A stretch of 64,000 bases of DNA from Rhizobium sp. Q54 (GCA_945904955.1 CAMDPO010000007.1:1-64000); one strand, 5' to 3'; shown: positions 9,965-20,014, counted from the first letter of the stretch. Numbers and translations: made by a program. Notes: a model not told the origin generated them from the sequence alone.

Positions 9965-10528
9965 GTGAAGCGCAAGAAGCTCCTGTATCCCGAGCCGCTG
10001 GCCGAGCCGCGCCCCTGTGAAGCCCCGGGCTGCGCCAACGATGCCGCGTTCCGGGCGCCCTTTTCGCGCGACAACATGACCGACAGCCGTTGGTTCTGCC
10101 TCGATCACGCCCGCGAATACAACGCGGCATGGGACTTCTTTCAGGGCATGAGCCAGAAACAAATCGAGCAGTACGTGAAGGACGACGTCACCGGCCACCG
10201 GCCGACGTGGCCGTTCGGCCTCGGCACCATCGGCGTCGCCGCGATGGGCGAGCTCCTTGGCGAACAGGTGCGCGATTCGCTCGGCATATACGCCGCTGCG
10301 AAGGCAAAACAGCGCGCGGCCAAGCCGGCCGTACCGCCCGAGCAGCGCAAGGCATTCGCCAAGCTCAACCTGACGCCAGGCTCGACCCTCACAGAGATCA
10401 AGCAGCGCTACAAGGAGCTGGTGAAGCGCTATCACCCCGACATGAACGGCGGCGATCGCGGCGGCGAGGACCAGCTCAAGGACGTCAACGAAGCCTATCG
10501 CACCCTGGTGCGCGCCCACTCCTCCTAG
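9965..10528 (+). CDS. J-domain protein with N-terminal Cys/His segment
   Basis: The last 65 residues form a J domain (FAKLNLTPGSTLTEIKQRYKELVKRYHPDMNGG) with the diagnostic HPD, so the protein should stimulate an Hsp70 ATPase. The N-terminal part has CEAPGCANDAAFRAP and WFCLDHAREYNAAWDFF, a Cys-Cys-Cys-His arrangement suggesting a small zinc site. This layout is typical of an alphaproteobacterial protein encoded upstream of cobS. The start is uncertain: GTG at 9965, TTG at 9956 and TTG at 9863 are all in frame without a good ribosome site. The residues before 9956 look non-coding, so 9965 is chosen. It is divergent from def. Confidence 0.85.
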   Translation: MKRKKLLYPEPLAEPRPCEAPGCANDAAFRAPFSRDNMTDSRWFCLDHAREYNAAWDFFQGMSQKQIEQYVKDDVTGHRPTWPFGLGTIGVAAMGELLGEQVRDSLGIYAAAKAKQRAAKPAVPPEQRKAFAKLNLTPGSTLTEIKQRYKELVKRYHPDMNGGDRGGEDQLKDVNEAYRTLVRAHSS

Positions 10529-10593
10529 CGACGAGCGCGCGGCCCGCGGCGCACCTGAGGTGCGCGGCGCAACTTTAGAAGTACAGGACCAGA

Positions 10594-11586
10594 ATGCTGT
10601 CTGCCGCCCGCGACGAGAACACGCACATCGCCGCCACGCCCGACATCCTGGTCGATCCGCGCCAGGTGTTCGGCATCGAGTGCGACTTCCAGGTGCCGGC
10701 GTTCTCGCAGCCCAACGAGCACGTGCCGCCGATCGATGAGGCGTACCGCTTCGACCGCGAGACGACGCTGGCGATTCTCGCCGGTTTCGCCTTCAACCGC
10801 CGCGTCATGCTGCAGGGCTACCACGGCACCGGCAAGTCGACCCACATCGAGCAGGTCGCCGCGCGCCTCAACTGGGCATGCATCCGCGTGAATTTGGATT
10901 CCCACATCAGCCGCATCGACCTGATCGGCAAGGACGCCATCGTCGTGCGCGACGGCCGCCAGGTCACCGAGTTCCGCGAGGGCATCCTGCCGTGGGCGCT
11001 ACAGTCCGCGGTCGCCTTGGTGTTCGACGAGTACGACGCCGGGCGTCCTGACGTGATGTTCGTGATCCAGCGTGTGCTGGAGGCGGACGGCCGCCTGACG
11101 CTGCTCGATCAGACGCGCGTGCTGCACCCGCACAAGGCGTTCCGCCTGTTCTCGACCACCAACACGATCGGCTTGGGCGATACCACCGGGCTCTATCACG
11201 GCACCCAGCAGATCAACCAAGGTCAGATGGACCGCTGGAACGTCGTGGCGACGCTCAACTACCTGCCTCACGACGCCGAGCTCGAGATCGTGCTCGCCAA
11301 GGTTCCGAGCTTTGCAACCGCGGAGAAGCGCAAGGTCGCCGGACAGATGGTGACGATGGCGGACCTGACGCGCGCCGGCTTCATGGCGGGCGACATCTCC
11401 ACGGTCATGTCGCCGCGCACAGTCATCACGTGGGCGGAGAACGCCGACATCTTCAAAGACGTCGCCCTCGCCTTCCGGCTGACGTTCCTGAACAAGTGCG
11501 ATGAGGTCGAGCGTCCGGTAGTGGCCGAATACTACCAGCGCTGCTTCGGCCACGAGCTGCCCGAGTCGGCCGCGCGCCGCGCCTAG
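10594..11586 (+). CDS. cobS: Cobaltochelatase subunit CobS (AAA+ ATPase)
   Basis: CobS is the AAA+ motor of the aerobic CobNST cobaltochelatase, which inserts cobalt into hydrogenobyrinic acid diamide. The 330-residue protein carries Walker [10 protein letters not shown] near residue 75 and Walker [13 protein letters not shown] near 142. The [19 protein letters not shown] block around 185-205 is diagnostic of CobS rather than other MoxR-like ATPases. The ATG at 10594 follows a weak ribosome site (CAGGACCAG). cobT follows after 7 bp. The large subunit gene cobN is not in this window. Confidence 0.96.
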   Translation: MLSAARDENTHIAATPDILVDPRQVFGIECDFQVPAFSQPNEHVPPIDEAYRFDRETTLAILAGFAFNRRVMLQGYHGTGKSTHIEQVAARLNWACIRVNLDSHISRIDLIGKDAIVVRDGRQVTEFREGILPWALQSAVALVFDEYDAGRPDVMFVIQRVLEADGRLTLLDQTRVLHPHKAFRLFSTTNTIGLGDTTGLYHGTQQINQGQMDRWNVVATLNYLPHDAELEIVLAKVPSFATAEKRKVAGQMVTMADLTRAGFMAGDISTVMSPRTVITWAENADIFKDVALAFRLTFLNKCDEVERPVVAEYYQRCFGHELPESAARRA

Positions 11587-11593
11587 AATCGCC

Positions 11594-13453
11594 GTGAGCG
11601 AAGCCGAATCGAATGACGCCAAGCTGCGCCGCGTCGTCGCGGCGGCGACGTCCGCCATCGCCGAGCGCACCGACCTGACGTTCGCGTTCGCCGAGGAGGC
11701 GCCGAGCCTTGCGGGCAATCGCGTCCAGCTGCCGCAGCTGACGCGCAACCCCTCCCTGGTCGAGGTCGCGCAGATGCGCGGCGCTGCCGATTCGTTCGCG
11801 GTCCGCCTGCGTCATCACGATGCCGCGCTGCACGCGCGCAACGCACCCACCGGCATGGAAGCGCGTGCCGCCTTCGACGCGTGCGAGCAGGCGCGCGTCG
11901 AAGCGTTGGGGAGCCGCCGCCTGGCCGGCCTCGCGCTGAACATCGATCAATGGGCGGCGCGCGAGATCGCCGCGGGCGGCTACGAGCGCATCGAGTCGCG
12001 CGAGCAGGCGCCCTTAGCGCTCGGCCTGCGCATGGTGCTGCGCGAGCAGCTCACCGGCCGCACCCTGCCGCCCACTGCGCGCCACATCGCCAACCTGTGG
12101 CGCGGCTACATCGAGGGGCGCGCCGGTGCGGCGCTCACTGCCCTCGGCCGCGTCCTGCACGACCAACAAGAATTCGGCACGGCGGTGCACAAGGTGCTCG
12201 CCGATCTGGGCCTCGAAGAGGAGAAGCGCTCGACGCCGCGCGAGGACGACGAGCGCGACAAAAAAGACGACTCCGACAAGGAGGAGGGCAGCGACGACGC
12301 CGGCCGCCAGGGCGAGTCGTCTGGCGAGCCGACGGTATTCACGTCGGGCGCCGATGCGGCCGCCGGCGAGGTCGAATCGGGGTCACCGACCGAATCCGCC
12401 ACCGACATGCCCGGCTTCGGCGCGGAGCAGCCAGGCGGCGCCCACCAGCCGCCGTGGCTCGGCCCCGCGCCGTTGGGCCACAACGAGCCGGCGTATCGTG
12501 CCTACAGCGAGGAGTTCGACGAGACGGTCGACGCCAGCGAGCTCGCCGATGCGGACGAGCTCGCGCGCCTGCGCGCCAACCTCGACCAGCAGCTGCAGCA
12601 GTTCCAGAACATCATCGGCCGTCTTGCCAATCGGCTGCAGCGCCTGTTGCTGGCGAAGCAGATTCGCTCGTGGGCCTTCGACCTCGACGAGGGCGTGATC
12701 GACTCGGCGCGCCTTGCCCGCATCGTCGCCAATCCGGACAACCCGCTCTCCTACAAGCAGGAGAAGGAGACCGACTTCCGCGACACGGTGGTGAGCCTGC
12801 TGATCGACAACTCCGGCTCCATGCGCGGCCGTCCCATCACGGTGGCGGCGATGTGCGCCGACATTCTCGGCCGCACGCTGGAACGCTGTGGCGTCAAAAC
12901 CGAAATCCTCGGCTTCACGACGCGCGCCTGGAAGGGCGGGCACTCGCGCGACCGCTGGGTCGCGGCGGGCAAGCCCGCCAATCCGGGACGCCTGAACGAC
13001 CTGCGCCATGTCATCTACAAGAGCGGCGACGAGCCGCTGCGGCGTGCGCGGCGCAAGCTCGGCCTGATGCTCAAGGAAGGGCTGCTCAAGGAGAACATCG
13101 ATGGCGAGGCACTGCTGTGGGCGCACCAGCGCCTGCTGCTGCGCCCCGAGGAACGTCGTATCCTCATGGTGATCTCCGACGGCGCGCCCGTGGACGACTC
13201 GACGCTGTCGGCCAACGCCGGCCACTACCTCGACCACCACCTGCGCCAGGTCATCCATTCGATCGAAACGCGCTCGCCGGTCGAGCTCGTCGCCATTGGC
13301 ATCGGCCACGACGTGACGCGCTACTACCGCCGCGCCGTCACCATCGTCGATACCGAGCAACTGGGCGGCGCCATGATGGATCAGCTCGCCGAGCTGTTCG
13401 ACGAGAAGCCGGCCGCCAAAGGGCGCGGCCGCGGCCGCGGCCGTCTGCACTAG
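11594..13453 (+). CDS. cobT: Cobaltochelatase subunit CobT (vWA domain)
   Basis: CobT pairs with CobS in the cobalt-inserting chelatase. At 619 residues it matches the family. The N-terminal half is helical, followed by a strongly acidic linker at about residues 208-240 (runs such as [19 protein letters not shown]). The C-terminal von Willebrand A domain has the metal-site motif [13 protein letters not shown] near residue 402. It starts with GTG at 11594, 7 bp after cobS, and the following gene starts immediately after its stop, so all three are co-transcribed. Confidence 0.96.
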   Translation: MSEAESNDAKLRRVVAAATSAIAERTDLTFAFAEEAPSLAGNRVQLPQLTRNPSLVEVAQMRGAADSFAVRLRHHDAALHARNAPTGMEARAAFDACEQARVEALGSRRLAGLALNIDQWAAREIAAGGYERIESREQAPLALGLRMVLREQLTGRTLPPTARHIANLWRGYIEGRAGAALTALGRVLHDQQEFGTAVHKVLADLGLEEEKRSTPREDDERDKKDDSDKEEGSDDAGRQGESSGEPTVFTSGADAAAGEVESGSPTESATDMPGFGAEQPGGAHQPPWLGPAPLGHNEPAYRAYSEEFDETVDASELADADELARLRANLDQQLQQFQNIIGRLANRLQRLLLAKQIRSWAFDLDEGVIDSARLARIVANPDNPLSYKQEKETDFRDTVVSLLIDNSGSMRGRPITVAAMCADILGRTLERCGVKTEILGFTTRAWKGGHSRDRWVAAGKPANPGRLNDLRHVIYKSGDEPLRRARRKLGLMLKEGLLKENIDGEALLWAHQRLLLRPEERRILMVISDGAPVDDSTLSANAGHYLDHHLRQVIHSIETRSPVELVAIGIGHDVTRYYRRAVTIVDTEQLGGAMMDQLAELFDEKPAAKGRGRGRGRLH

Positions 13454-14422
13454 GTGTCGCGCTTCCCATTCGTTGTCGCGTTGATCGCAGCGACGGTGAC
13501 GGCAGATGCCGGCGCCGCCGAGGTGAACGTCGTCGCTACACCGATCACCCTCGAGTTCGCCGATTCGCCGCGCACCACGGTGGGCGCGCTGGAGTTCCGC
13601 GGTGGCTTACGCCTCGCCACCACCAGCGCCGCCTTCGGTGGATTGTCGGGCCTGCGGGTCAGCGCCGATGGTGCGCGCGTGTTGGCCGTCAGCGATCGAG
13701 CCGGCTGGTTGCGCGCCGAGTTGCGCTACGACGCGCGCGGCTTCCTCACCGGCCTGGAGCGCGCGGATCTAACGCCGATGCTCGACGCCGATGGCCGCGC
13801 ATTGGTGCCGCCGCGCTCGGACGCTGAGTCCCTGGTGCGAACGCCAACCGCCGTCTTCGTGGCCTTCGAGCGCCAGCCCCGCGTGCTGCGCTTCGACGCC
13901 GATGCCAACGGACCCGCGGCCGGCGCACGCGGGCGGCCAGAAGCGATGCCCGCCGAGATCGCCGGTGTGCCGATGAACGAAGGACTCGAGACGATGACAG
14001 CCCTCGCCGACGGCCGGCTGTTCGTCATCAGCGAGGGCGCCTTCGACGGCGACGCCGTGCGCGGCTGGATTCTTGCCGGCGGCGGACGTCCGGCAGAGGC
14101 CCTGCACTACGTCCCGGCGGCCGGGTTCAATCCGACCGACGCGGCGACCCTTCCCAACGGCGACGTGCTGGTGCTGGAGCGGCGCTTCACGGTGTTCGAC
14201 CGCGGCTCCCGCATCGTGCGCGTGACAGCGGCCGACATCAAAGAAGGGGCGCGCCTAGTCGGCACGGAAGTGGCGCGGCTGCTGCCACCGATGCAGGTCG
14301 ACAACTTCGAAGGCATCGACGCGATCGCCGACCCCCAGGGGGGCACGCGCATCTTCCTCGTATCCGACGACAACTTCAGCGCGTTCCAGCGCACGCTGCT
14401 GCTGCAGTTCTGGATGCCCTGA
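13454..14422 (+). CDS. Secreted phytase-like / esterase-like beta-propeller protein
   Basis: The 322-residue protein has a signal peptide (cleavage near residue 21) and then a beta-propeller-like sequence matching the phytase-like family (PF13449 type). Features include GGLSGLRVSADGARVLAVSDRAGW near residue 55, NEGLETMTAL near 175 and NFEGIDAI near 283, with acidic residues that bind metal in related propellers. The GTG start lies directly on the cobT stop (TAGGTG). Homologs are commonly annotated as esterase-like activity of phytase family, but substrate data are thin. Placement behind cobST is common in Alphaproteobacteria and probably reflects transcription only. Confidence 0.85.
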   Translation: MSRFPFVVALIAATVTADAGAAEVNVVATPITLEFADSPRTTVGALEFRGGLRLATTSAAFGGLSGLRVSADGARVLAVSDRAGWLRAELRYDARGFLTGLERADLTPMLDADGRALVPPRSDAESLVRTPTAVFVAFERQPRVLRFDADANGPAAGARGRPEAMPAEIAGVPMNEGLETMTALADGRLFVISEGAFDGDAVRGWILAGGGRPAEALHYVPAAGFNPTDAATLPNGDVLVLERRFTVFDRGSRIVRVTAADIKEGARLVGTEVARLLPPMQVDNFEGIDAIADPQGGTRIFLVSDDNFSAFQRTLLLQFWMP

Positions 14423-14443
14423 CGTCTGTATGCCCAGAACGAC

Positions 14444-14468
14444 AAAAACGCCGGCGGTGACGCCGGCG
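14444..14468 (-). terminator. Intrinsic terminator of rpmB
   Basis: On the minus strand, CGCCGGCG, a 4-nt loop and CGCCGGCG form an 8-bp stem followed by TTTTT. It lies 27 bp beyond the rpmB stop. On the plus strand no T-run follows the stem, so it terminates rpmB rather than the cobST operon. Confidence 0.85.
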
Positions 14469-14494
14469 CTTGGGTTGCCTCAGGTCACTGAGGA

Positions 14495-14782
14495 CTAGGC
14501 CGTCGCGGTGCGGCCCTCGATGAGGCGCTTCAGGCGGCGAGCGCGCTGGGAGAGCTTGTCGTCCTTCTGCTTCAGCAAGAACGCGTCGAGGCCACCCTGC
14601 TTCTCGACCGAGCGCAGCGCGGCGGTCGTGAGACGCAGGCGGATGGTGCGGCCGAGCGAGTCGCTCAACAGCGACGTCTCTTGCAGGTTGGGCAGGAAGC
14701 GACGCTTGGTCTTGTTGTTCGCGTGGCTGACGTTCCGCCCCACCATCGGCTTGGTGCCGGTGAGCTCGCACTGTCTGGACAT
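14495..14782 (-). CDS. rpmB: 50S ribosomal protein L28 (bL28)
   Basis: The 95-residue product begins [20 protein letters not shown] and contains the [13 protein letters not shown] core of bL28, a structural protein of the large ribosomal subunit. The family length supports the ATG at 14782; an upstream in-frame extension to 14926 is spurious. A terminator lies just downstream, so it is probably a single-gene transcript. Confidence 0.98.
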   Translation of the reverse strand: MSRQCELTGTKPMVGRNVSHANNKTKRRFLPNLQETSLLSDSLGRTIRLRLTTAALRSVEKQGGLDAFLLKQKDDKLSQRARRLKRLIEGRTATA

Positions 14783-14900
14783 CGGAATTCCTGGTCTGGC
14801 CGGCCCCAGGGACAACCAAGGGGCGGCGAAGGCGGTCTTGTAGGGGGTGGGCGGCGGGGCCGTCAAGCCTTGGCGGCGGCCGTTCTCGAGCTTGACGACC

Positions 14901-15419
14901 CTACTTGGGCGCCATGCGCTCGGCAATCGCTCGCACCCGATCCTTCAGGCCGGGGTCGAGGCGCTCGTAAATCTGGTGGCCGTGGGCCCAATGCCGCATC
15001 GCTTCGGTGATCAAGGCTTTGCGTTGGGGCGACAGCAGCGCAACCGGGGCCGGGGCCCGGGCCGGAGCCGCGGCCGGGGCGGCCGCGCGGGGTGCCGGCG
15101 GCACCGTAACGCCGATCGAGGCGAGGATCTGGCGCGCCGAAGCGGCGGCTTGTTCCCGGCGGACAGCCTCGGCAGCCGCCTTGGCGGCGGCAGCCTGGGC
15201 GGCCAGAAGGGGTGCCACGGGCCGGTTGGAGGGCTTGGCAGGGCGCAGAGCCGCGGGCACAACCGGAGCTGAGGTGACCGGACTCGCGGCGACCGCGGGC
15301 GCCACTGTCACGGGCGGCTCCTCGGCCCCCGGAACCGACACGGGCGCAGCCACGGGCGCAGCCCCCTCCGGGACCGGCGGGTGACGCAGCAGATCGGAAA
15401 TGCGCTTCATCCACGACAT
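14901..15419 (-). CDS. Ala/Pro-rich hypothetical protein
   Basis: This predicted 172-residue protein starts [19 protein letters not shown]. Residues about 15-125 are low-complexity Ala/Pro/Val with no signal peptide. The last 45 residues form a charged helical segment ([20 protein letters not shown] and following) that looks folded. I do not recognise a family. The ATG at 15419 is preferred over an in-frame GTG/ATG further up because the AlkD-like gene is divergent there. The opposite strand also has an open frame across the low-complexity part, so the coding assignment rests mainly on the C-terminal segment. Confidence 0.6.
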   Translation of the reverse strand: MSWMKRISDLLRHPPVPEGAAPVAAPVSVPGAEEPPVTVAPAVAASPVTSAPVVPAALRPAKPSNRPVAPLLAAQAAAAKAAAEAVRREQAAASARQILASIGVTVPPAPRAAAPAAAPARAPAPVALLSPQRKALITEAMRHWAHGHQIYERLDPGLKDRVRAIAERMAPK

Positions 15420-15445
15420 GGGCGACAACTCTACAATGACCCCCA

Positions 15446-16204
15446 ATGGTTAACAAAGTGGCGCACAAGCCGCCCAAAGCAACCAAGCCAAGGAAATCGT
15501 TCACGAAAGACGAGGTCCTGGCGCGCATGGCGGCCCACGCCGACCCAGTCGCCGTCGCGGGCAAAGCGCGCTACGGCATCGTCGTGGCCCAAGCGTTCGG
15601 CGTCTCGCTGCCCTTCGTGCGTGGGCTCGCCAAGGAGATCGGCACCGACCACGCCCTGGCCAAGAGCCTTTGGGCGACCGCCATTCCCGAGTGCCGCCTG
15701 CTGGCGCCCATGATCGCCGACCCGGGGCAGACGGACGACCGCCTGCTCGAAGGTTGGGTCGCCGACCTCAACTCGTGGGACGTGTGCGATGGCTTTTGCG
15801 CCAGCCTTGTCCATAAGTTGCCCGTTGCTTGGGACAAGGCAGTGACATGGAGCAAGCGCGACGAGGAGTTCGTGCGGCGTGCCGGCTACGCCCTGATGGC
15901 CACGCTGGCGGTACACGCCAAGGACGCGCCCGACACGGCGTTCCGCCCATTCCTGAAGCGCATCGAGGCCGGCGCCGGCGACGCGCGCAACTTCGTCAAG
16001 AAGGCGGTCAACTGGGCGCTTCGCCAGATCGGCAAGCGCAACGCGGCCCTGCGCGCCGAAGCCGTGGCGGCGGCACAGCGCATCCTGGCGCAGGACACGC
16101 CGCCGGCGCGCTGGATCGCCCGCGACGCCCTCAAGGAGCTGGAAGACCCGGTGCAGATGGCCCGCATCCAGGCCAAGAAGTCGGTCCAAAATAGGGGTGT
16201 GTAG
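15446..16204 (+). CDS. AlkD-like DNA alkylation repair protein
   Basis: The 252-residue protein has the all-helical HEAT-like fold of the AlkC/AlkD DNA glycosylase family, which removes alkylated bases. It shows NSWDVCDGF near residue 110 and FVKKAVNWALRQIGKRN near 190. These match the AlkD segments that carry the DNA-contacting Trp and the catalytic Asp region. The N-terminus is basic. It is divergent from the Ala/Pro-rich gene with only 26 bp between starts. Catalytic competence is likely but not certain from motifs alone. Confidence 0.85.
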   Translation: MVNKVAHKPPKATKPRKSFTKDEVLARMAAHADPVAVAGKARYGIVVAQAFGVSLPFVRGLAKEIGTDHALAKSLWATAIPECRLLAPMIADPGQTDDRLLEGWVADLNSWDVCDGFCASLVHKLPVAWDKAVTWSKRDEEFVRRAGYALMATLAVHAKDAPDTAFRPFLKRIEAGAGDARNFVKKAVNWALRQIGKRNAALRAEAVAAAQRILAQDTPPARWIARDALKELEDPVQMARIQAKKSVQNRGV

Positions 16205-16217
16205 GCTCGTATTGGCC

Positions 16218-16245
16218 TTGCAGTCGGTCGCACCCTGCCTATGTA
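16218..16245 (+). promoter_or_regulatory. Candidate sigma-70 promoter for the DUF4389 pair
   Basis: TTGCAG (16218-16223) and TATGTA (16240-16245) are separated by 16 bp. They lie about 50 bp before the first DUF4389 start. A small GTTGGG/CCCAAC dyad follows at 16252-16274. Confidence 0.4.
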
Positions 16246-16294
16246 TCGAGAGTTGGGTTGTTTGTTGGCCCAACGGCAACCTGGAAGCCCTTCG

Positions 16295-16633
16295 ATGGAA
16301 AACCGCACCGAACGCGACGAGAGCGTGTGGCTCCGCCTCGTGTTCATGATTCTGTTCGCGATCGCCTTCAACATCTCCGAGTTCGTTCTCTTCGTGGTCG
16401 CGTGCGTGCAATTCCTCGTCAAGGCGTTCACCGGTCGTGTGCTGGCCGCTGGTACCGACTTCGGCCAGAACCTGGCGACGTACATTTACGAGATCATTCG
16501 TTTCCTGACGTTCCGCACCAACGACATGCCGTGGCCGTTCGCGCCGTGGCCGGATGGGGCGCCGGATGATGCCCGCGCACGTACCACCACCACCCGCACC
16601 GCTGGCCCCGCGCCCGCGGACATGGTCGACTAG
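16295..16633 (+). CDS. DUF4389 membrane protein (copy 1)
   Basis: The 112-residue protein has one long hydrophobic helix at about 12-40, then the conserved FVKAFTGRVL-like stretch and a second amphipathic segment ending in IRFLTFRTNDMPWPFAPWPD, the DUF4389 signature. The family has no assigned function. The ATG at 16295 (MENRTERDESVWLRLV) fits the family start better than the upstream in-frame ATG at 16241. The second copy begins 24 bp downstream, and the two are clearly tandem duplicates. Confidence 0.85.
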   Translation: MENRTERDESVWLRLVFMILFAIAFNISEFVLFVVACVQFLVKAFTGRVLAAGTDFGQNLATYIYEIIRFLTFRTNDMPWPFAPWPDGAPDDARARTTTTRTAGPAPADMVD

Positions 16634-16657
16634 CGTTTCGCGCAGGGGAGGAACCCG

Positions 16658-17062
16658 ATGGACCCGCAAGCAGCGGCCGAGAACTTGAAGGATCGGAGCA
16701 CCTGGCAACGCCTGGTGTTCATGGTGCTGTTCGCGCTGATCATCAACGTCGTGAACACCATCCTGGTGGTGTTCATCGTCGTGCAGTTTCTCTTCCGCCT
16801 CGTCACCGGCAAACTGTTCGACAACGCGGCGCCGTTCGCCCAGAGCCTGGCGACCTACGTCTATGAGATCGTCCGCTTCCTGACGTTCCGCAGTGACGTG
16901 CTGCCGTGGCCGTTCGCGCCGTGGCCCGATGGCACGCCCATCGTCGGCGACGATCCGGCGCGGCCGACCTTCGAGTTCGGCCGCGGCGACAGCGCAACGC
17001 CGCCCCGCCAACGCCGCCGCGGCCCGCGGCCGTCCGGCGAGCAGCCCTCGACGACCCCCTAG
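16658..17062 (+). CDS. DUF4389 membrane protein (copy 2)
   Basis: The 134-residue paralog of the preceding gene shares the WQRLVFMVLFALIINVVN helix, the QSLATYVYEIVRFLTFRSD segment and the WPFAPWPDG ending. It adds about 30 basic, Pro/Arg-rich residues at the C-terminus that the first copy lacks. A good ribosome site (GGGGAGGAA) precedes the ATG. The paired copies suggest a hetero-oligomer, which is inference only. Confidence 0.85.
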   Translation: MDPQAAAENLKDRSTWQRLVFMVLFALIINVVNTILVVFIVVQFLFRLVTGKLFDNAAPFAQSLATYVYEIVRFLTFRSDVLPWPFAPWPDGTPIVGDDPARPTFEFGRGDSATPPRQRRRGPRPSGEQPSTTP

Positions 17063-17121
17063 TCCGAATCTCTCAGCGCGCGCGGCTTGTCGGCCGCGCG
17101 CGCTGCTCTACCATCTAGGCC

Positions 17122-19626
17122 ATGGAAGCGCGTGCGCAGAGCGGCCGCCGCGTCGTCGCGGTGCTGGGTCCCACCAACACCGGCAAGACGCACCTGGCCG
17201 TCGAGCGCCTGGTCGGGCACGCCTCGGGCGTCATCGGCCTGCCGCTGCGCCTGCTCGCCCGCGAAATCTACGATCGCGTCGTGCGCCACAAAGGGGCAGC
17301 CGCCGTCGCGCTAGTGACGGGCGAAGAGAAGATCGTCCCGGCCCACGCCACCCATTTCGTCTGCACCGTCGAGTCGATGCCGACCGATCGCGAGTTCGAC
17401 TTCCTCGCGGTGGATGAGATTCAGCTTGCCGCTGACGGGGAGCGCGGCCACGTCTTCACCGACCGCCTCCTGCACGCGCGCGGCCGCTTCGAGACGATGT
17501 TCTTGGGCGCCGAAACCATGCGCGCAATCGTGCGGCAGCTCGTGCCCCACGCCGAGTTCATCTCGCGGCCGCGCCTCTCGACCCTGAAGTACGGCGGCCA
17601 TCGCAAGCTCGCGCGCCTGCCGCGGCGCAGCGCGGTCGTCGCGTTCTCGGCCGAAGACGTCTACGCCATCGCCGAGCTCGTGCGCCGCCAGCGCGGCGGC
17701 GCTGCCGTCGTGTTGGGCGCGTTGAGCCCGCGCACGCGCAACGCCCAGGTCGCCATGTTCGAGAGCGGCGAGGTCGATTTCCTGGTGGCGACCGACGCCA
17801 TCGGCATGGGGCTCAACCTCAACGTCGATACCGTCGCCTTCGCGGCGACGCGCAAGTTCGACGGCTCCCACGAGCGCAATCTCGCACCCAGCGAGGTCGG
17901 CCAGATTGCCGGCCGCGCCGGCCGCCATCTCACCGACGGATCGTTCGGTACCACGGCGAAGGCGCCCGAGTTCGAGCCCGAGATGATCGAGCGCGTCGAG
18001 AACCACCGCTTCGATCCGGTGCGCACCATTTTCTGGCGCAACAGCGAGCTGAGCTTTGCCTCGCCGCGCGCGCTGATCGACAGCCTGGAAGAACCGCCGC
18101 CGCCGGAGTGGCGCAAGTTCGCCGTTCGCCCGCGCCGTGCCGTCGACCAGGCCGCGTTCGAGATTCTATCGGCGGCCCACGAGGTGCGCGGGCGAGCCGC
18201 CGTGCGCTTGCTGTGGGACGTGTGCCAGGTCCCCGACTACCGCAAGACCATGGCGGATGCGCACAACCGCTTGCTGGCCCAGATCTACGAGCACCTGTCG
18301 GGGCCCGCGGGCCTGCTGCCGAACGATTGGCTTGCCGACCACGTCGCGCGCCTCGATCGGATGGATGGCGACATCGATACCCTGGCGGCGCGCATCGCCC
18401 ACATCCGCACGTGGACGTACGTTACTCACCGCACCGACTGGCTGCAAGATGCGGCCCATTGGCAGGAACGTACGCGCGAAGTCGAAGACCGTTTGTCCGA
18501 CGCGCTGCACGAGCGCCTGACTCAGCGCTTCGTCGATCGCCGCAGCGCGGCACTGACGCGCAAGCTCGGCGACCGCACCGACCTGCTCAGCGCCGTCGAT
18601 GAGCGCGGCGTGGTGTCGGTTGAAGGGCACGCCATCGGCCGCCTCGACGGTTTCCGCTTCAAGGCCGACGTCGCCGATACCAGTGCCGAGGCGCGCCTTC
18701 TGCGCACGGCGGCGCAGCGCTCGCTGCGGCCGGAAATTCAGACGCGGGCCGCTCAACTCATCGCCGCGGCCGACACAGCGTTTATCCTCGAACCGACGGG
18801 AATCGTTCAGTGGCACGGTGCGGCGATCGCGCGCCTGCAAGCCGCCACCAGCGTGCTGGCACCGCGCCTCGAGCTGCTGCACGGCGACCTGCTCGAGGGC
18901 GGGCTGCGCACCGAGGTCGAGGCGCGCCTCGACCAGTGGCTGAACGCGCAACTCGACAAGGGTCTGGCGCCCCTGCATCGGCTGGGCGCGGACGGCCTCA
19001 GCGGTGCCGCGCGCGGCATCGCATTCCACCTGCAAGAGAGCCTTGGTTTCGTACCGCGCACGCGCATCACGGACCAGATCCACGTGCTCACCGGCGTGGA
19101 ACGCAAGGCGTTGCGTTCGCGCGGCGTGCAGATCGGAGCGCACGCGGTGTTCCTCCCCGCGCTGCTCAAGGCGCGCGCCACCGCCCTGCGCACGCTGCTG
19201 TGGGCGGTACATCACCGCATCGAGCCGCTGCCGCCGGCCCTAGCAGATGGCCGCGTCTCGGTTGACGTCGATCGAACGCTGGCGCTCGGCTACTACGAGG
19301 CGGCCGGCTACACCGTGTTCGGCACGCGCGCCATTCGCGTCGACATGGTGGAGCGCCTCTCCGCCACCATGAGCTCGCGTGCGCGCAAAGGCCCGGTGCC
19401 CGTCACCGGCGAGCTGCAGGCGCTGGTCGGCTGCAGCAAGGAGGCGTTCGAGACGGTGCTGCTTGGCATCGGCTTCCGCCGCACCGAGACCGAGGGCGGA
19501 CCGGCGTTCGTACCAGCGCCGGTGCGCCGGCAAGCGGCGCCCCGCCGCCCGGCCCAGCGCGTCGAGCATTCGCCGTTTGCCGCGCTGCAGTCCCTGTCGC
19601 CCCGCACCAAGACGCGGCGCGGATGA
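17122..19626 (+). CDS. Suv3-type RNA helicase
   Basis: The 834-residue protein is the bacterial relative of mitochondrial Suv3, an ATP-dependent RNA helicase of superfamily 2. Motif I is LGPTNTGKTHLA at about residues 15-26, motif II is VDEIQLAAD near 97-105, motif V is ATDAIGMGLNLN near 222, and motif VI is QIAGRAGRHL near 255. A long C-terminal region of about 450 residues follows, ending in a basic Pro-rich tail. The next gene overlaps its stop by 4 bp (ATGA). Helicase, S4 protein and ferredoxin in a row is a recurrent alphaproteobacterial order. An RNA turnover role is inferred from the eukaryotic homolog. Confidence 0.92.
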   Translation: MEARAQSGRRVVAVLGPTNTGKTHLAVERLVGHASGVIGLPLRLLAREIYDRVVRHKGAAAVALVTGEEKIVPAHATHFVCTVESMPTDREFDFLAVDEIQLAADGERGHVFTDRLLHARGRFETMFLGAETMRAIVRQLVPHAEFISRPRLSTLKYGGHRKLARLPRRSAVVAFSAEDVYAIAELVRRQRGGAAVVLGALSPRTRNAQVAMFESGEVDFLVATDAIGMGLNLNVDTVAFAATRKFDGSHERNLAPSEVGQIAGRAGRHLTDGSFGTTAKAPEFEPEMIERVENHRFDPVRTIFWRNSELSFASPRALIDSLEEPPPPEWRKFAVRPRRAVDQAAFEILSAAHEVRGRAAVRLLWDVCQVPDYRKTMADAHNRLLAQIYEHLSGPAGLLPNDWLADHVARLDRMDGDIDTLAARIAHIRTWTYVTHRTDWLQDAAHWQERTREVEDRLSDALHERLTQRFVDRRSAALTRKLGDRTDLLSAVDERGVVSVEGHAIGRLDGFRFKADVADTSAEARLLRTAAQRSLRPEIQTRAAQLIAAADTAFILEPTGIVQWHGAAIARLQAATSVLAPRLELLHGDLLEGGLRTEVEARLDQWLNAQLDKGLAPLHRLGADGLSGAARGIAFHLQESLGFVPRTRITDQIHVLTGVERKALRSRGVQIGAHAVFLPALLKARATALRTLLWAVHHRIEPLPPALADGRVSVDVDRTLALGYYEAAGYTVFGTRAIRVDMVERLSATMSSRARKGPVPVTGELQALVGCSKEAFETVLLGIGFRRTETEGGPAFVPAPVRRQAAPRRPAQRVEHSPFAALQSLSPRTKTRRG

Positions 19627-20012
19627 GCGAAGCGCTGCGCGTCGACCGCTGGCTGTGGTTCGCCCGCTTCTACAGGAGCCGCACCTTGGCAGCGGAGGCG
19701 TGCGCCTCCCATCGCGTGCGCATCAATGGCGCACCGGTGGCAAAGCCGGGCCACGGGATTCGTATCGGCGACGTGCTGACATTCCCGCTCGGACCGCACA
19801 TCCGTGTCATCAAGGTGGCGGCGCTGGCGGCGCGGCGCGGTCCGTTCGCCGAGGCACGCCTGCTCTACGAAGACCTCTCGCCTCCCGTTGCGGTGACCGC
19901 GCCGCCGCCGACCAGTGGTTTGCGCGACAAGGGCGAAGGTCGTCCGACCAAGGCCGAGCGTCGCGCCATCGATCGGCTGCAGTCGGAAGATCACGAGGAA
20001 TCAGGAAGCTAG
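19623..20012 (+). CDS. S4-domain RNA-binding protein (Hsp15-like)
   Basis: The 129-residue protein opens with an S4 domain, LRVDRWLWFARFYRSRTLAAEAC, followed by VRINGAPVAKPGHGIRIGDVL. This matches the heat-shock protein 15 family that binds stalled 50S subunits carrying nascent chains. The C-terminus is basic and ends with the alphaproteobacterial GRPTKAERRAIDRL motif. Its ATG overlaps the helicase stop, so the two are translationally coupled. Function is inferred from family and context. Confidence 0.9.
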   Translation: MSEALRVDRWLWFARFYRSRTLAAEACASHRVRINGAPVAKPGHGIRIGDVLTFPLGPHIRVIKVAALAARRGPFAEARLLYEDLSPPVAVTAPPPTSGLRDKGEGRPTKAERRAIDRLQSEDHEESGS

Positions 20013-20014
20013 CA

